Positions 17,429 through 26,971 of a stretch of 64,000 bases of DNA are shown here, one piece after another (position 1 is the first letter of the stretch; each line of letters opens with the position of its first letter). Below the pieces are notes generated by a model that was not told the origin of the DNA, did not search any database, and saw only the letters and a list, made by a program, of their open reading frames with translations. Origin of the DNA: SZUA-22 sp963751695 (GTDB lineage: Bacteria; Bacteroidota; Ignavibacteria; Ignavibacteriales; Melioribacteraceae); assembly GCA_963751695.1 (NCBI GenBank), contig CAVVVP010000003.1, positions 434,001 to 498,000 on the forward strand, in the 5' to 3' direction. Both the position numbers and the translations under genes were made by a program.

Positions 17429-18556
17429 ATGGAATTTAAGGTAAACAGCAAAGAGTTAGAAAAGCTTTTAATAAAGATAATTCCAGCAGTGCCTACAAGA
17501 ACCCCAATGTCAATTTTAGAGAACTTTTTATTTGAAATAAAAGACGGTTCTTTAACTATTAATGCCACGGATTTGGAAATATCAATGAAGTCTTCCATTA
17601 ATATTGTTTCGGAAGAAAACATAAGTCTAGTCGTCCCTGCTAAACTGATTCACGATATATTAAAATCGTTAGGTGATACAACAGTCTATTTTGAAATATC
17701 ACAAAATGGAAAAATCAATTTAAAAACTGATAATGGTGTATATTCATTGAGCTATCTTGACGCTCAAGATTTTCCAGAAATTCCTGTTTTTCCCACAGAC
17801 TCAGACGACATTTATGAAGTAGATATGAATGGGATGGAACTCAAAAATGCTCTAGACCTTTCATCATTTGCAATGAGCAAAGAAGAAATGCGCCCAGCAA
17901 TGATGGGAACTTTTATGGATTTTGAAGGGGATGGTCTTCGCTTTGTAACAACGGATGGACATCGACTTGTAAACTTATTCAAGAAAAACGTTAAGGCAGA
18001 TATTGATGACAAATATATAATTCCTGAAAAAGCTGTATCTGTTTTACAAAAAATTCTTGACGAGAAAGACATAAAGATTTTTTTGAGTAAGACACATATG
18101 TCATTTAAACTTAACGACATTGAACTTATTACTAGATTGATCGGTCATAAATATCCTGACTATAAAAGTGTTATTCCATTAGAAAATGAATTTGAGTTAA
18201 AACTTAAATCTAAAGAAATACACAACGCTATTAAAAGGATGATGCTCTTTTCATCTACTTCAAGTACGAAAAGGGTTAAGTTTTCTGTAGCTGAAAATAA
18301 CCTAGAAATATCTGCAGAAGATTTAGATATGGGTAATTCTGGAAAAGAAAGTGTAATGTGCGAGTATGATGGAACTCCAATAGAAATAGGTTTTAACTCG
18401 CAATATATAAACGATATTCTTAGCCATCTGACTAGCGAAGATGAAATTATTTTCAAACTGCATTCAGCAACAAAGGCTGTAATTATTGTTCCTAGTGTTG
18501 GCAAAGAGAATCAAGAATTGATGATGTTAGTAATGCCTGTTCGGTTAAATAACTAA
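17429..18556 (+). CDS. dnaN: DNA polymerase III beta subunit (sliding clamp)
   Basis: Forms the ring-shaped clamp that tethers the replicative polymerase to DNA. The 375 residues cover three clamp domains. MEFKVNSKELEKLL opens domain 1, FATTDGHRL-like FVTTDGHRLVNLF sits in domain 2, and the C-terminus MMLVMPVRLNN matches the clamp's M.(P)(M/V)R.. end that lines the peptide pocket. It begins the rightward replication operon: recF starts 1 bp after its stop. A weak ribosome site (GGAGC) precedes the ATG. Confidence 0.97.
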   Translation: MEFKVNSKELEKLLIKIIPAVPTRTPMSILENFLFEIKDGSLTINATDLEISMKSSINIVSEENISLVVPAKLIHDILKSLGDTTVYFEISQNGKINLKTDNGVYSLSYLDAQDFPEIPVFPTDSDDIYEVDMNGMELKNALDLSSFAMSKEEMRPAMMGTFMDFEGDGLRFVTTDGHRLVNLFKKNVKADIDDKYIIPEKAVSVLQKILDEKDIKIFLSKTHMSFKLNDIELITRLIGHKYPDYKSVIPLENEFELKLKSKEIHNAIKRMMLFSSTSSTKRVKFSVAENNLEISAEDLDMGNSGKESVMCEYDGTPIEIGFNSQYINDILSHLTSEDEIIFKLHSATKAVIIVPSVGKENQELMMLVMPVRLNN

Positions 18557-18557
18557 G

Positions 18558-19670
18558 ATGACCCTGAATTATTTAGAGTTAAATAATTTTAGACTACATG
18601 GGCATACAAAAATAGATTTTTCAAACCAGCTTAACTACATAGTTGGAGGAAATGGTCAAGGAAAAACATCTCTTCTAGAAGCTATATATTACCTCTGCAC
18701 ATCTAAGAATTTAAATCAATCTAAGGATCAAGAGGTTATTTCATTTGGTGAATCCTATTTTAACATCAAAGGCAAGTTTTCTGATATTGTAGACAACCGA
18801 GTTGAAGTTACTTATTCTGGTGAGGATAATAAAAAAAGTTTGAGTATAGATGATAAGAATATAAAAAGGGGATCAGGATTGATAGGAAAATTTCCTGTTG
18901 TTACACTTACCCCAGTTGACCACTCAATAACAATGGGGGCACCAGCAGATAGAAGGAAGTTTGTTGACTCCGTAATATCGCAAGCAAGTAATACATATTT
19001 AAAGATTCTAATTGATTATAACAAAACACTGAGACAAAGATCTGCATTGCTTTATCAGATGCGCGAGAACGGAGCTCAAGATTTGTTAGATCAATTAGAA
19101 ACATGGACAGACTCCTTGGTTGAACAAGGACTAGAAATAATAAACCATCGTAAAATATTTATAGAAACATTTTCAGAATATATTGTAGAATCTTATAGAA
19201 TGATCATGGAAGGAACAGAGACCCCCACGATTGAATATCAATATCTTAATGGAAAAAATAGGTCAAATACAAAAAACGATTTTATAGATGAACTTAAAAA
19301 AGTTAGTAGACTTGAAATCAGCAGAGCGAAGAATTTGGTGGGCCCACATAGAGATGAATTTTTATTTAAGATAAATGATTTAGATCTTCGGAAATATGGC
19401 TCTCAAGGTCAGCACAAAACATTTCAAATTTCGCTTCGTTTTGGTGAATTTTATTATTTGAAAGATACCATTAGAAAGACCCCAATCTTCCTCATGGATG
19501 ATGTGTTTGGTGAACTAGATGCTAATAGAGCCAATAAAATTAGTGAATATATGAAACAGATCGGACAAGCGTTTATAACTCTTACTGATTTTTCTAACTT
19601 TGATTATCTCTCCAAAGGAAACGAAGACAGGGTGATTAATGTAAATAAAGGAAAGGTAGTATATGCATAG
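18558..19670 (+). CDS. recF: DNA replication and repair protein RecF
   Basis: An SMC-like ATPase that loads RecA at gaps with RecOR. The 370 residues contain Walker A GGNGQGKTS (about 30-38), the YLCTSKN region, the ABC-type signature GSQGQHKT (about 282-289, SGQG-type), and Walker B PIFLMDDVFGELD (about 306-318). It begins 1 bp after dnaN and overlaps the dciA gene by 8 bp, showing translational coupling. Confidence 0.97.
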   Translation: MTLNYLELNNFRLHGHTKIDFSNQLNYIVGGNGQGKTSLLEAIYYLCTSKNLNQSKDQEVISFGESYFNIKGKFSDIVDNRVEVTYSGEDNKKSLSIDDKNIKRGSGLIGKFPVVTLTPVDHSITMGAPADRRKFVDSVISQASNTYLKILIDYNKTLRQRSALLYQMRENGAQDLLDQLETWTDSLVEQGLEIINHRKIFIETFSEYIVESYRMIMEGTETPTIEYQYLNGKNRSNTKNDFIDELKKVSRLEISRAKNLVGPHRDEFLFKINDLDLRKYGSQGQHKTFQISLRFGEFYYLKDTIRKTPIFLMDDVFGELDANRANKISEYMKQIGQAFITLTDFSNFDYLSKGNEDRVINVNKGKVVYA

Positions 19671-19950
19671 CAGCTTTAAAAGCCTTTCCGAAATAATTCA
19701 TAAGGAAAAAGCTTTTAGCAAAATAGTAGCAAGAGCAAATGAACAAGAGGTCATTGATAGGTTCTATAAAATTTTCCCAGAATTAACAAAGGTAGTTGAG
19801 GCAGTAAAGGTAGAAAAAAAAACATTGTATCTAAGAGTAGAAAATTCAGTTTGGAGAAGTGAACTGAATTTAAAACAGGATGCTATAATTAAAAAGATCA
19901 AACTAAATTTGGTAAAATCCGAAATAGAAAAAATAAAATTTATTTCATAA
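19663..19950 (+). CDS. dciA: DciA/DUF721-type putative replicative helicase loader
   Basis: A 95-residue protein with the DUF721 core: a basic N-terminal helix, then VAVEKKTLYLRVENSVWRSEL-like strand (about 48-68) and a final alpha/beta segment. DciA proteins load the DnaB helicase in bacteria lacking DnaC or DnaI. The location between recF and gyrB, next to the likely origin, fits that role. It overlaps recF by 8 bp. The call is by motif and synteny; loading activity is inferred. Confidence 0.85.
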   Translation: MHSSFKSLSEIIHKEKAFSKIVARANEQEVIDRFYKIFPELTKVVEAVKVEKKTLYLRVENSVWRSELNLKQDAIIKKIKLNLVKSEIEKIKFIS

Positions 19951-19971
19951 AATTTTAAGGTGGTAAAGAAA

Positions 19972-21924
19972 GTGACAAAAGAAACAGCGCAAAAAAATTA
20001 TACCGCGAGTAATATTAACGTTTTAAAAGGACTTGAGGCGGTACGAAAAAGACCGGCGATGTATATTGGAGATATTAGCCAACGAGGCCTTCATCATTTA
20101 GTTAATGAAGTTGTTGATAATAGTATAGATGAAGCATTAGGCGGCTATAATGATATAATTATGGTTACAATAAATGAAGACGGCAGCGTAACGGTTGAAG
20201 ATAGAGGCCGAGGAATTCCAATTGATATACACCCCGAGGAAAATAGATCAGCCCTAGAAGTAGTTATGACTGTTCTTCATGCCGGAGGAAAGTTTGATAA
20301 AGACTCTTATAAGGTATCAGGAGGACTTCACGGAGTGGGTGTGTCTGTTGTGAATGCACTTTCAGAGTGGATGAAAGTAGAGGTTACAAGAGCAGGAAAA
20401 AAATATTTTCAAGAATATAAACAAGGCATTCCAAAAGCAAAAGTTAAAGAAATAGGAAAAGCTAAGAAAAATGAATCTGGTACTAAAGTTACGTTTATGC
20501 CAGACGGAGAAATATTCACAACAACAAAATTCAAGTTTGATATTCTCGCAGAGCGTATGCGAGAATTAGCTTACCTAAATAAAAATGTTACAATTACCAT
20601 TGAAGATAAAATTGAAGATGAAAAAGAAAAATTTCACTTTAAAGGCGGATTGATAGAGTTCGTTAAGTATCTTGATGAAAACAGAACAGCAATGCACAAA
20701 CCGATCTATGTTGAAGGGGAAAAAGACAACACTCCGGTTGAAATTGCTTTTGAATATACCGGTGCATACTCTGACAATATATTTTCTTATGTAAACAATA
20801 TTAACACTCATGAAGGGGGCACACACCTTTCTGGCTTTAAGACAGCCTTAACCAGAACTTTCAACAGTTATGCTGCAAAAAATAACCTTATAAAGAATAG
20901 CAAAATCAATCTTACTGGAGATGATTTTAGAGAGGGGCTTACTGCGGTTATTTCCGTAAAAGTAATTGAACCTCAATTTGAAGGTCAAACAAAAACTAAG
21001 TTAGGAAATAGCGAAGTTAAATCAGTGGTTGAGACACTTGTATTTGAAAAACTTTCTGAATATTTAGAAGAAAATCCTTCAATAGGAAAAAAAATCATTG
21101 ATAAGTGTCTGAGAGCCGCCGAAGCAAGAGAGGCGGCAAGAAAGGCAAGAGACCTTGTAAGAAGAAAAAACGTTCTCGACTCAATGCATTTACCAGGCAA
21201 ACTTGCAGACTGCTCAATAACTGATCCAGAACATACTGAAATTTATATAGTTGAAGGTGACTCAGCTGGAGGCTCAGCAAAACAAGGTAGAGACAGAAGA
21301 TTTCAAGCGATTCTCCCGTTAAAGGGAAAAATTCTGAATGTTGAAAAAGCCAAAATCAATAAAATTCTAGAGAATAATGAAATCAAAGTAATTACTACAG
21401 CCATAGGAGCAGGTATAGGAATAGATTTTTCCGTTGAAAAAGCTCGCTATGGTAAAATAATCATTATGACCGATGCAGATGTTGATGGTAGTCACATTCG
21501 GACACTAATCTTAACTTTTCTCTACAGATACATGAGAGAACTTATTGAACTGGGAAAGGTTTTTATAGCTCAACCACCTTTATATAAAATTAAAAAAGGC
21601 AAAGAAGAGCTTTATGCCTATAATGACGATGAGCGCGATAAGATATTGTTAAGATTTAAAGGCAATGGCAGCAATAAAGCGGAAATAGGTGATGAAGACT
21701 TACCTAAAGGAGTAACTCTCTCAAGATATAAAGGGCTTGGAGAAATGAATCCTGAACAGCTTTGGGAAACAACGATGAATCCTGAAACAAGAACTATTTT
21801 ACAAGTTGGTCTTGGTAGTGCAGCTTCAGCTGATAAAATATTTGAAACCCTTATGGGAGATGATGTTGAGCCTAGAAGAAATTTTATAGAAAAGCATGCT
21901 AAATATGCCAATATAGATGTTTAA
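19972..21924 (+). CDS. gyrB: DNA gyrase subunit B
   Basis: The ATPase half of gyrase, which introduces negative supercoils. 650 residues. GHKL ATPase motifs EVVDNSIDEAL, DRGRGIP and GGLHGVG are in the N-terminal third. The TOPRIM motifs IVEGDSAGGSAKQGRDR and MTDADVDGSHIRTL are in the C-terminal half, and the end YKGLGEMNPEQLWETTM is standard. I choose GTG 19972 because AAGGTGG at 19957-19963 is a near-perfect ribosome site 8 bp upstream; GTG 19960 would overlap it. Confidence 0.97.
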   Translation: MTKETAQKNYTASNINVLKGLEAVRKRPAMYIGDISQRGLHHLVNEVVDNSIDEALGGYNDIIMVTINEDGSVTVEDRGRGIPIDIHPEENRSALEVVMTVLHAGGKFDKDSYKVSGGLHGVGVSVVNALSEWMKVEVTRAGKKYFQEYKQGIPKAKVKEIGKAKKNESGTKVTFMPDGEIFTTTKFKFDILAERMRELAYLNKNVTITIEDKIEDEKEKFHFKGGLIEFVKYLDENRTAMHKPIYVEGEKDNTPVEIAFEYTGAYSDNIFSYVNNINTHEGGTHLSGFKTALTRTFNSYAAKNNLIKNSKINLTGDDFREGLTAVISVKVIEPQFEGQTKTKLGNSEVKSVVETLVFEKLSEYLEENPSIGKKIIDKCLRAAEAREAARKARDLVRRKNVLDSMHLPGKLADCSITDPEHTEIYIVEGDSAGGSAKQGRDRRFQAILPLKGKILNVEKAKINKILENNEIKVITTAIGAGIGIDFSVEKARYGKIIIMTDADVDGSHIRTLILTFLYRYMRELIELGKVFIAQPPLYKIKKGKEELYAYNDDERDKILLRFKGNGSNKAEIGDEDLPKGVTLSRYKGLGEMNPEQLWETTMNPETRTILQVGLGSAASADKIFETLMGDDVEPRRNFIEKHAKYANIDV

Positions 21925-21955
21925 TTAAATATTAATTATTAAAGAAGAATAAAAC

Positions 21956-24424
21956 ATGTCTACATTTTTTGAAAAAGTCTTACCGATCTCGCTAGAAGAC
22001 GAAATGAGATCATCATATATTGATTATGCAATGTCAGTTATAGTATCACGCGCTCTTCCAGACGTAAGAGACGGCCTTAAGCCTGTTCATAGAAGAATTC
22101 TTTTTGGTATGCATGAGTTAGGATTAGCCAACAACAAAGCATACAAAAAATCTGCAAGAATAGTAGGTGAAGTTTTAGGAAAGTATCACCCTCATGGCGA
22201 TACAGCTGTTTATGACTCAATGGTTAGAATGGTACAAGAGTTTTCACTTAGATATCCATTGGTTGATGGACAAGGTAATTTTGGCTCAGTGGATGGTGAC
22301 TCTGCTGCAGCAATGAGGTATACTGAAGCAAGAATGGCAAAGATTACAGATTTAATGTTAAAAGATCTTGATAAAAACACTGTTGAATTTACGACAAACT
22401 TCGATGAGTCTTTACAAGAACCAAGCGTTATGCCGTCATACCTCCCAAATCTGCTAATTAATGGCGCAAGTGGAATAGCTGTTGGTATGGCCACAAATAT
22501 TCCACCCCACAATTTAACAGAAGTTATTAATGGCCTGGTTGCCTTGATTGAAAAACCAAGCTTAACATCCGCAGAATTAATGCAGTATGTAACAGCACCA
22601 GATTTTCCCACAGGGGGAATGATTTATGGCTACGAAGGAGTTCGAGAGGCATTCACTACTGGTAGGGGTCGCGTAATAATTAGAGCAAGAGCAAATGTTG
22701 AAACTCACAAGAACGATAGAGAGTCTATTGTTATTACTGAGCTGCCATTTCAAGTTAACAAAGCCAACTTAATTGAAAAAATAGCAGAACTGGTTAGATC
22801 AGCAAAACTTACAGACATTTCAAACCTACGAGACGAGTCTGACAGAGATGGTATGAGGGTTGTTATTGAACTTAAACGAGATGCTCAACCTGCTGTTATA
22901 ATTAATCAACTCTATAAACACACTCAAATGCAAGTTACATTTGGTGTAATTAACCTAGCTCTTGTAAATGGAGTCCCCAAAGTCTTAACGCTTGCTGAAG
23001 TAATGAACCATTTCCTTGATCACAGAATGGAAGTGCTAATTAGAAGAACAAAATATGAGCTAGATGCCGCAGAAAGAAGAGCACATATTTTAGAGGGCTA
23101 CATAATAGCTCTAGATAATATTGATGAAGTGATAGAGACAATTAAGAAATCAAAGGACACTGAGACGGCAAAACACAACTTAATGAAAAAGTTCAAGCTT
23201 TCGGAAATACAAGCAAAAGCAATTCTTGATATGAGGCTGCAGCGCCTGACTGGACTTGAAAGACAAAAAATTGAAAACGAATACAAAGAGATAATAAAAC
23301 TAATAGAAAAACTTCAAGGTATACTAGAGAGCGAAACAAAACGAAATAAAATTCTAAAGGATGAGCTTTTGGAGATTAGAGAAAAATTTGGTGACGAGAG
23401 GCGCACTGAAATTATTCATGATCCGAAAGAATTTTCTCTTGAAGATATTATTGCAGAAGAGGAAGTTGTTGTAACCATATCACACAAAGGATTCATTAAG
23501 AGATTTCCAGTAAGCGGATATCGCAGACAAGCGCGAGGTGGACGCGGAGTTACGGGCGCGGGAACAAAAGATGAAGATTTTATTGAGCATATGTTTATAG
23601 CCTCAACTCATCAATACATCATGTTTTTTACTCAACAGGGTAGGTGTTACTGGTTAAAGGTTCATGAAGTCCCGGAGGCGGGTAGAGCTTCACGAGGAAG
23701 ATCAATTCTAAATCTATTAGAAAAAGATCGAAACGATAAAATAACAGCTTTTATTGCAGTAAAAGAGTTTTCTGACAATCAGTTTTTGGTCATGGCCACT
23801 AAAAATGGAACAATTAAGAAAACAGCCCTCTCTGCATATGCAAATGTGAGAAGAGGTGGAATCAATGCAATCAATCTTGTTAAGGGGGATGAGTTAAATG
23901 AAGTTAAAATGACCGATGGAAATAATGACATTATAATCGGCACAAAAAACGGGATGGCCATTCGGTTTGAGGAGAAAAAAGTCAGAGAAATGGGCAGAAC
24001 CTCAACAGGGGTTAGAGGAATAAAGCTAAATCCAGGAGACGAGGTAGTCGGCTTTATTGTTGTAAAAAGTGTTTCTACGCTTTTAGTTATAACAGATAAA
24101 GGCTATGGTAAAAGAAGTAGTATTGCTGATTATAGAATAACAAATCGTGGCGGTAAAGGAGTTATCACTGTTAAAACAGGGGAAAAAACCGGAAAATTAA
24201 TAGCGATGATGGAAGTCAATGACAGAGACGAATTGGTTATAATTACAAACCAAGGTATGGTTATTAGGCAGGGTCTTCGCGCAATCCGGGTAATGGGCAG
24301 AAACACTCAAGGAGTGAGAGTAATAAACCTAAAGGAAAACGACTCAATTGCGGATATTGCAAAAGTTGTTGTAGATAGTGATGATGAAAATGGAAATGAT
24401 AAAAACGAAGATCCAGAATTATAG
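21956..24424 (+). CDS. gyrA: DNA gyrase subunit A
   Basis: The DNA-breakage half of gyrase. 822 residues. The catalytic tyrosine is Y122 in AAAMRYTEARM. The quinolone-determining stretch HPHGDTAVYDSMV has T83 and D87 in E. coli numbering, a common natural variant. The C-terminal pinwheel begins around 500 and carries the GyrA box RRQARGGRG. An acidic tail (SDDENGNDKNEDPEL) ends the protein. It lies 31 bp after gyrB in the same operon. Confidence 0.97.
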   Translation: MSTFFEKVLPISLEDEMRSSYIDYAMSVIVSRALPDVRDGLKPVHRRILFGMHELGLANNKAYKKSARIVGEVLGKYHPHGDTAVYDSMVRMVQEFSLRYPLVDGQGNFGSVDGDSAAAMRYTEARMAKITDLMLKDLDKNTVEFTTNFDESLQEPSVMPSYLPNLLINGASGIAVGMATNIPPHNLTEVINGLVALIEKPSLTSAELMQYVTAPDFPTGGMIYGYEGVREAFTTGRGRVIIRARANVETHKNDRESIVITELPFQVNKANLIEKIAELVRSAKLTDISNLRDESDRDGMRVVIELKRDAQPAVIINQLYKHTQMQVTFGVINLALVNGVPKVLTLAEVMNHFLDHRMEVLIRRTKYELDAAERRAHILEGYIIALDNIDEVIETIKKSKDTETAKHNLMKKFKLSEIQAKAILDMRLQRLTGLERQKIENEYKEIIKLIEKLQGILESETKRNKILKDELLEIREKFGDERRTEIIHDPKEFSLEDIIAEEEVVVTISHKGFIKRFPVSGYRRQARGGRGVTGAGTKDEDFIEHMFIASTHQYIMFFTQQGRCYWLKVHEVPEAGRASRGRSILNLLEKDRNDKITAFIAVKEFSDNQFLVMATKNGTIKKTALSAYANVRRGGINAINLVKGDELNEVKMTDGNNDIIIGTKNGMAIRFEEKKVREMGRTSTGVRGIKLNPGDEVVGFIVVKSVSTLLVITDKGYGKRSSIADYRITNRGGKGVITVKTGEKTGKLIAMMEVNDRDELVIITNQGMVIRQGLRAIRVMGRNTQGVRVINLKENDSIADIAKVVVDSDDENGNDKNEDPEL

Positions 24425-24462
24425 TTATTAGTGCAGCCACAATAGAGTAGAGGAAAACAGAA

Positions 24463-25647
24463 ATGTCCAAAAACAAAAATTTAGACTTTAGCTCTAAATG
24501 TGTTCATGCAGGAATAGGCGAATATGAGTTTGGGCCAGTAGTTCCACCGATCTACCAAACATCGACCTTTAAATTTAAGTCAACTGAACATGGTGGCTCA
24601 CTTTTCAAAGGAGAGGGAGATGGATACATTTATACAAGAATGGGTAATCCCACCGTCGAAGCAATGGAAAACGCAATTGCTGAACTTGAGGGTGGATATA
24701 AAGCTCTGGGCTGCGGAAGCGGAATGGCAGCCATTCATACTGTGTTTACATCTTTGTTAAAATCAGGCGATCATGTGGTTTGTTCTGAGGCAGTATATGG
24801 CCCAACCTCAACCCTCCTTAAAACCGTACTGAATAAATTTGGAATTGAGGCTACGTTTATTAATTCCGATAACTTTGAGGAAACCAGAAGTGCCTTAAAG
24901 CCCAACACGAAAATAATATATGTTGAAACCCCTGGAAATCCGACCCTTGTAATAACAGATTTATCTGAGACAGCAAAGCTTGCAAATAAAGTGGGCGCTA
25001 AACTCGTTGTTGATAATACATTTATGAGCCCGGCTCTTCAAAGACCGATTGAATTTGGTGCGGATATTGTTGTCCACAGTATGACGAAATTTCTTAACGG
25101 ACATGCAGATGTTGTTGGAGGGGTGATTATCGTTAACGATGAGGAAACATATACTCATTTTAGAAAAACATTAAACCAACTTGGCGGGGTAATAGACCCA
25201 TTTAATGCATTTCTTGTTCACCGAGGTTTGAAAACCTTATCTCTCAGAATGGATAAACACAGCAAAAGTGGACAAGAAGTAGCAGAGTGGTTAAATAACC
25301 ATCCGAAAATTGAGTGGGTAAAATATCCTGGACTGAACAGTCATCCTCAGTTCGAGCTTGCTAAGAGACAACATGATTCCACAGGAGGAATGATCTCATT
25401 TAGTGTAAAGGGAGGAATCAGCTCTGGAGAAGCCTTCATGAACTCAGTTGAACTTTGTCAGCTTGCAGTAAGTCTTGGAGGGGTGGAAACGCTTGTACAA
25501 CATCCAGCAAGCATGACCCACGCATCAATGGGGAAAGAGGCAAGAGAAGAGGCTGGTATAACAGATGGACTTATTAGACTCTCGGTTGGAATAGAAGCCC
25601 CAGCCGATATAGTTAAGGATCTCAACCAAGCACTTGATAATATTTAG
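24463..25647 (+). CDS. Methionine gamma-lyase-like PLP enzyme (Cys/Met metabolism family)
   Basis: A 394-residue trans-sulfuration PLP enzyme. The PLP lysine is K209 in HSMTKFLNGHADVVGG; YTRMGNPT (57-64) supplies the neighbouring-subunit Tyr and Arg. VSLGGVETLVQHPASMTHASM near the C-terminus is typical of methionine gamma-lyases and cystathionine gamma-lyases rather than MetZ. It likely cleaves methionine or cystathionine to release thiol or cysteine plus 2-oxobutanoate. It lies 38 bp after gyrA, so may be read through from it. Exact substrate is uncertain. Confidence 0.82.
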   Translation: MSKNKNLDFSSKCVHAGIGEYEFGPVVPPIYQTSTFKFKSTEHGGSLFKGEGDGYIYTRMGNPTVEAMENAIAELEGGYKALGCGSGMAAIHTVFTSLLKSGDHVVCSEAVYGPTSTLLKTVLNKFGIEATFINSDNFEETRSALKPNTKIIYVETPGNPTLVITDLSETAKLANKVGAKLVVDNTFMSPALQRPIEFGADIVVHSMTKFLNGHADVVGGVIIVNDEETYTHFRKTLNQLGGVIDPFNAFLVHRGLKTLSLRMDKHSKSGQEVAEWLNNHPKIEWVKYPGLNSHPQFELAKRQHDSTGGMISFSVKGGISSGEAFMNSVELCQLAVSLGGVETLVQHPASMTHASMGKEAREEAGITDGLIRLSVGIEAPADIVKDLNQALDNI

Positions 25648-25790
25648 AAGTTTATCACATTTAGTTTTCTTCTTCAACAAAAATGACCTTCGTGTCTTGA
25701 CATAAACAAAATAAATAGTTAAATAAGGGGTACTTTTAATCTATATAATGAGTTATGGCAATTAGTTAAATTATTTTATTAGAAGGAAAA

Positions 25791-26894
25791 ATGAATAAAA
25801 CAAAATTTAGTCATTTCATAAGTGTCTTTTTGTTCTCAATCCTTTTCACTCTTCCAAGCTATGCACAGTTATCGAAAAATGCATGGGTATTTGGTTTTGG
25901 CTTCCATGCTCCTAAAATTTCAGCAACTCCTTCTGGATTTGGTGGCTATTTGTCAATCCAGAGGAATTTCTCAGAGCACACAGGTTTTCGATTTTCAACA
26001 ATTTTCGGGGACTATAAAGAAGAGTGGAGTGGGACAAATGGCAGTGCTCAAATTACATCAACATCGTCCTTTCAGGGTAATTTAGATTTGCTCTATTACT
26101 TTTTTCCGTGTGAATGGTTTTCGCCATATTTTTATGGAGGACTTGGACTTAATTTATATACAGTTGACAATCCAGAAGACATCGATATAGGCAGTGAACA
26201 GACGAATAGTATCCAGGTTGGAGTTGGGCTAGGCTCAGAGCTAAGCTTTTGGCAAGACTGGAAGATTAAAGGTGAGCTAGGCTTCTATTCCCTGATGACA
26301 GATGAATTTGATGGGAAATATGGACCAGAAGGTGGGGGTGTCTTTGGAACAAACACAGACTCGTTTGCAAAACTAGATTTAGGAGTGCAGTGGTATTTTT
26401 CCAGAGGGGAACCATCAAAAATATGCCAACTTTACGACGGGTTAGAACAAGAAGATAAATTTAACTATGATGAATTTGAGAGAATGCTAGACCAAAATAT
26501 ACCAGCAGAAATCGTCACCGAAAAAACTATCATTAAAACTGTTCCAAAGAAAAACGACAGAATGCTTTTGTTGGGAGTAGGATTTGAGTTTAACAGCAGT
26601 ACCTTAACATCAGAATCATATCCAGTTCTTTATCACGCTTCAGAACTTCTTAAGGAAAACCCAAGTGCAAGAGTGGAAATTGAAGGACATTGTGACAGCA
26701 TAGGAACAGACAATGTGAATCAACGAATATCTCAAGAAAGAGCCGATGTAGTTAAAAACTATCTTGTTGAAAGAGGAGTAAAAGAAAATCAAATAACGGC
26801 AGTAGGTTATGGGTCAACCCAGCCGATAGCAGATAATAATACTGAAGAGGGAAGAGCCATTAATCGTAGAATAGAATTTAGAGTAGTTGAGTAG
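25791..26894 (+). CDS. OmpA family outer-membrane protein
   Basis: A 367-residue protein: signal peptide (cut near YAQ), an 8-stranded barrel region of about 190 residues, a short linker (residues 200-255), and a C-terminal OmpA domain. The peptidoglycan-binding motif is VEIEGHCDSIGTDNVNQRISQ.RA (about 297-320), with the usual Asp and Arg for meso-diaminopimelate, and RAINRRIEF near the end. It anchors the outer membrane to the cell wall. Preceded by AGAAGGAAAA at the ribosome site, and followed by a bidirectional terminator. Confidence 0.92.
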   Translation: MNKTKFSHFISVFLFSILFTLPSYAQLSKNAWVFGFGFHAPKISATPSGFGGYLSIQRNFSEHTGFRFSTIFGDYKEEWSGTNGSAQITSTSSFQGNLDLLYYFFPCEWFSPYFYGGLGLNLYTVDNPEDIDIGSEQTNSIQVGVGLGSELSFWQDWKIKGELGFYSLMTDEFDGKYGPEGGGVFGTNTDSFAKLDLGVQWYFSRGEPSKICQLYDGLEQEDKFNYDEFERMLDQNIPAEIVTEKTIIKTVPKKNDRMLLLGVGFEFNSSTLTSESYPVLYHASELLKENPSARVEIEGHCDSIGTDNVNQRISQERADVVKNYLVERGVKENQITAVGYGSTQPIADNNTEEGRAINRRIEFRVVE

Positions 26895-26915
26895 AGTTGT
26901 TATATAAATAGAAAA

Positions 26916-26947
26916 AGGGATCGTGTTATGCGATCCCTCTTATTTTT
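26916..26947. terminator. Bidirectional rho-independent terminator
   Basis: AGGGATCG pairs with CGATCCCT (8 perfect bp, 7-nt loop), with A-run before and T-run after. It separates the convergent ompA-like and ugd genes. Confidence 0.88.
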
Positions 26948-26971
26948 AAAAACCTTGCATACAAAACACAT

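Noticed and set aside
25697..25750. Sigma-70-type promoter (TTGACA, TATAAT) before the OmpA gene
   Set aside because: Both boxes occur but their spacing is about 41 bp; no pair with 16-18 bp spacing is convincing.
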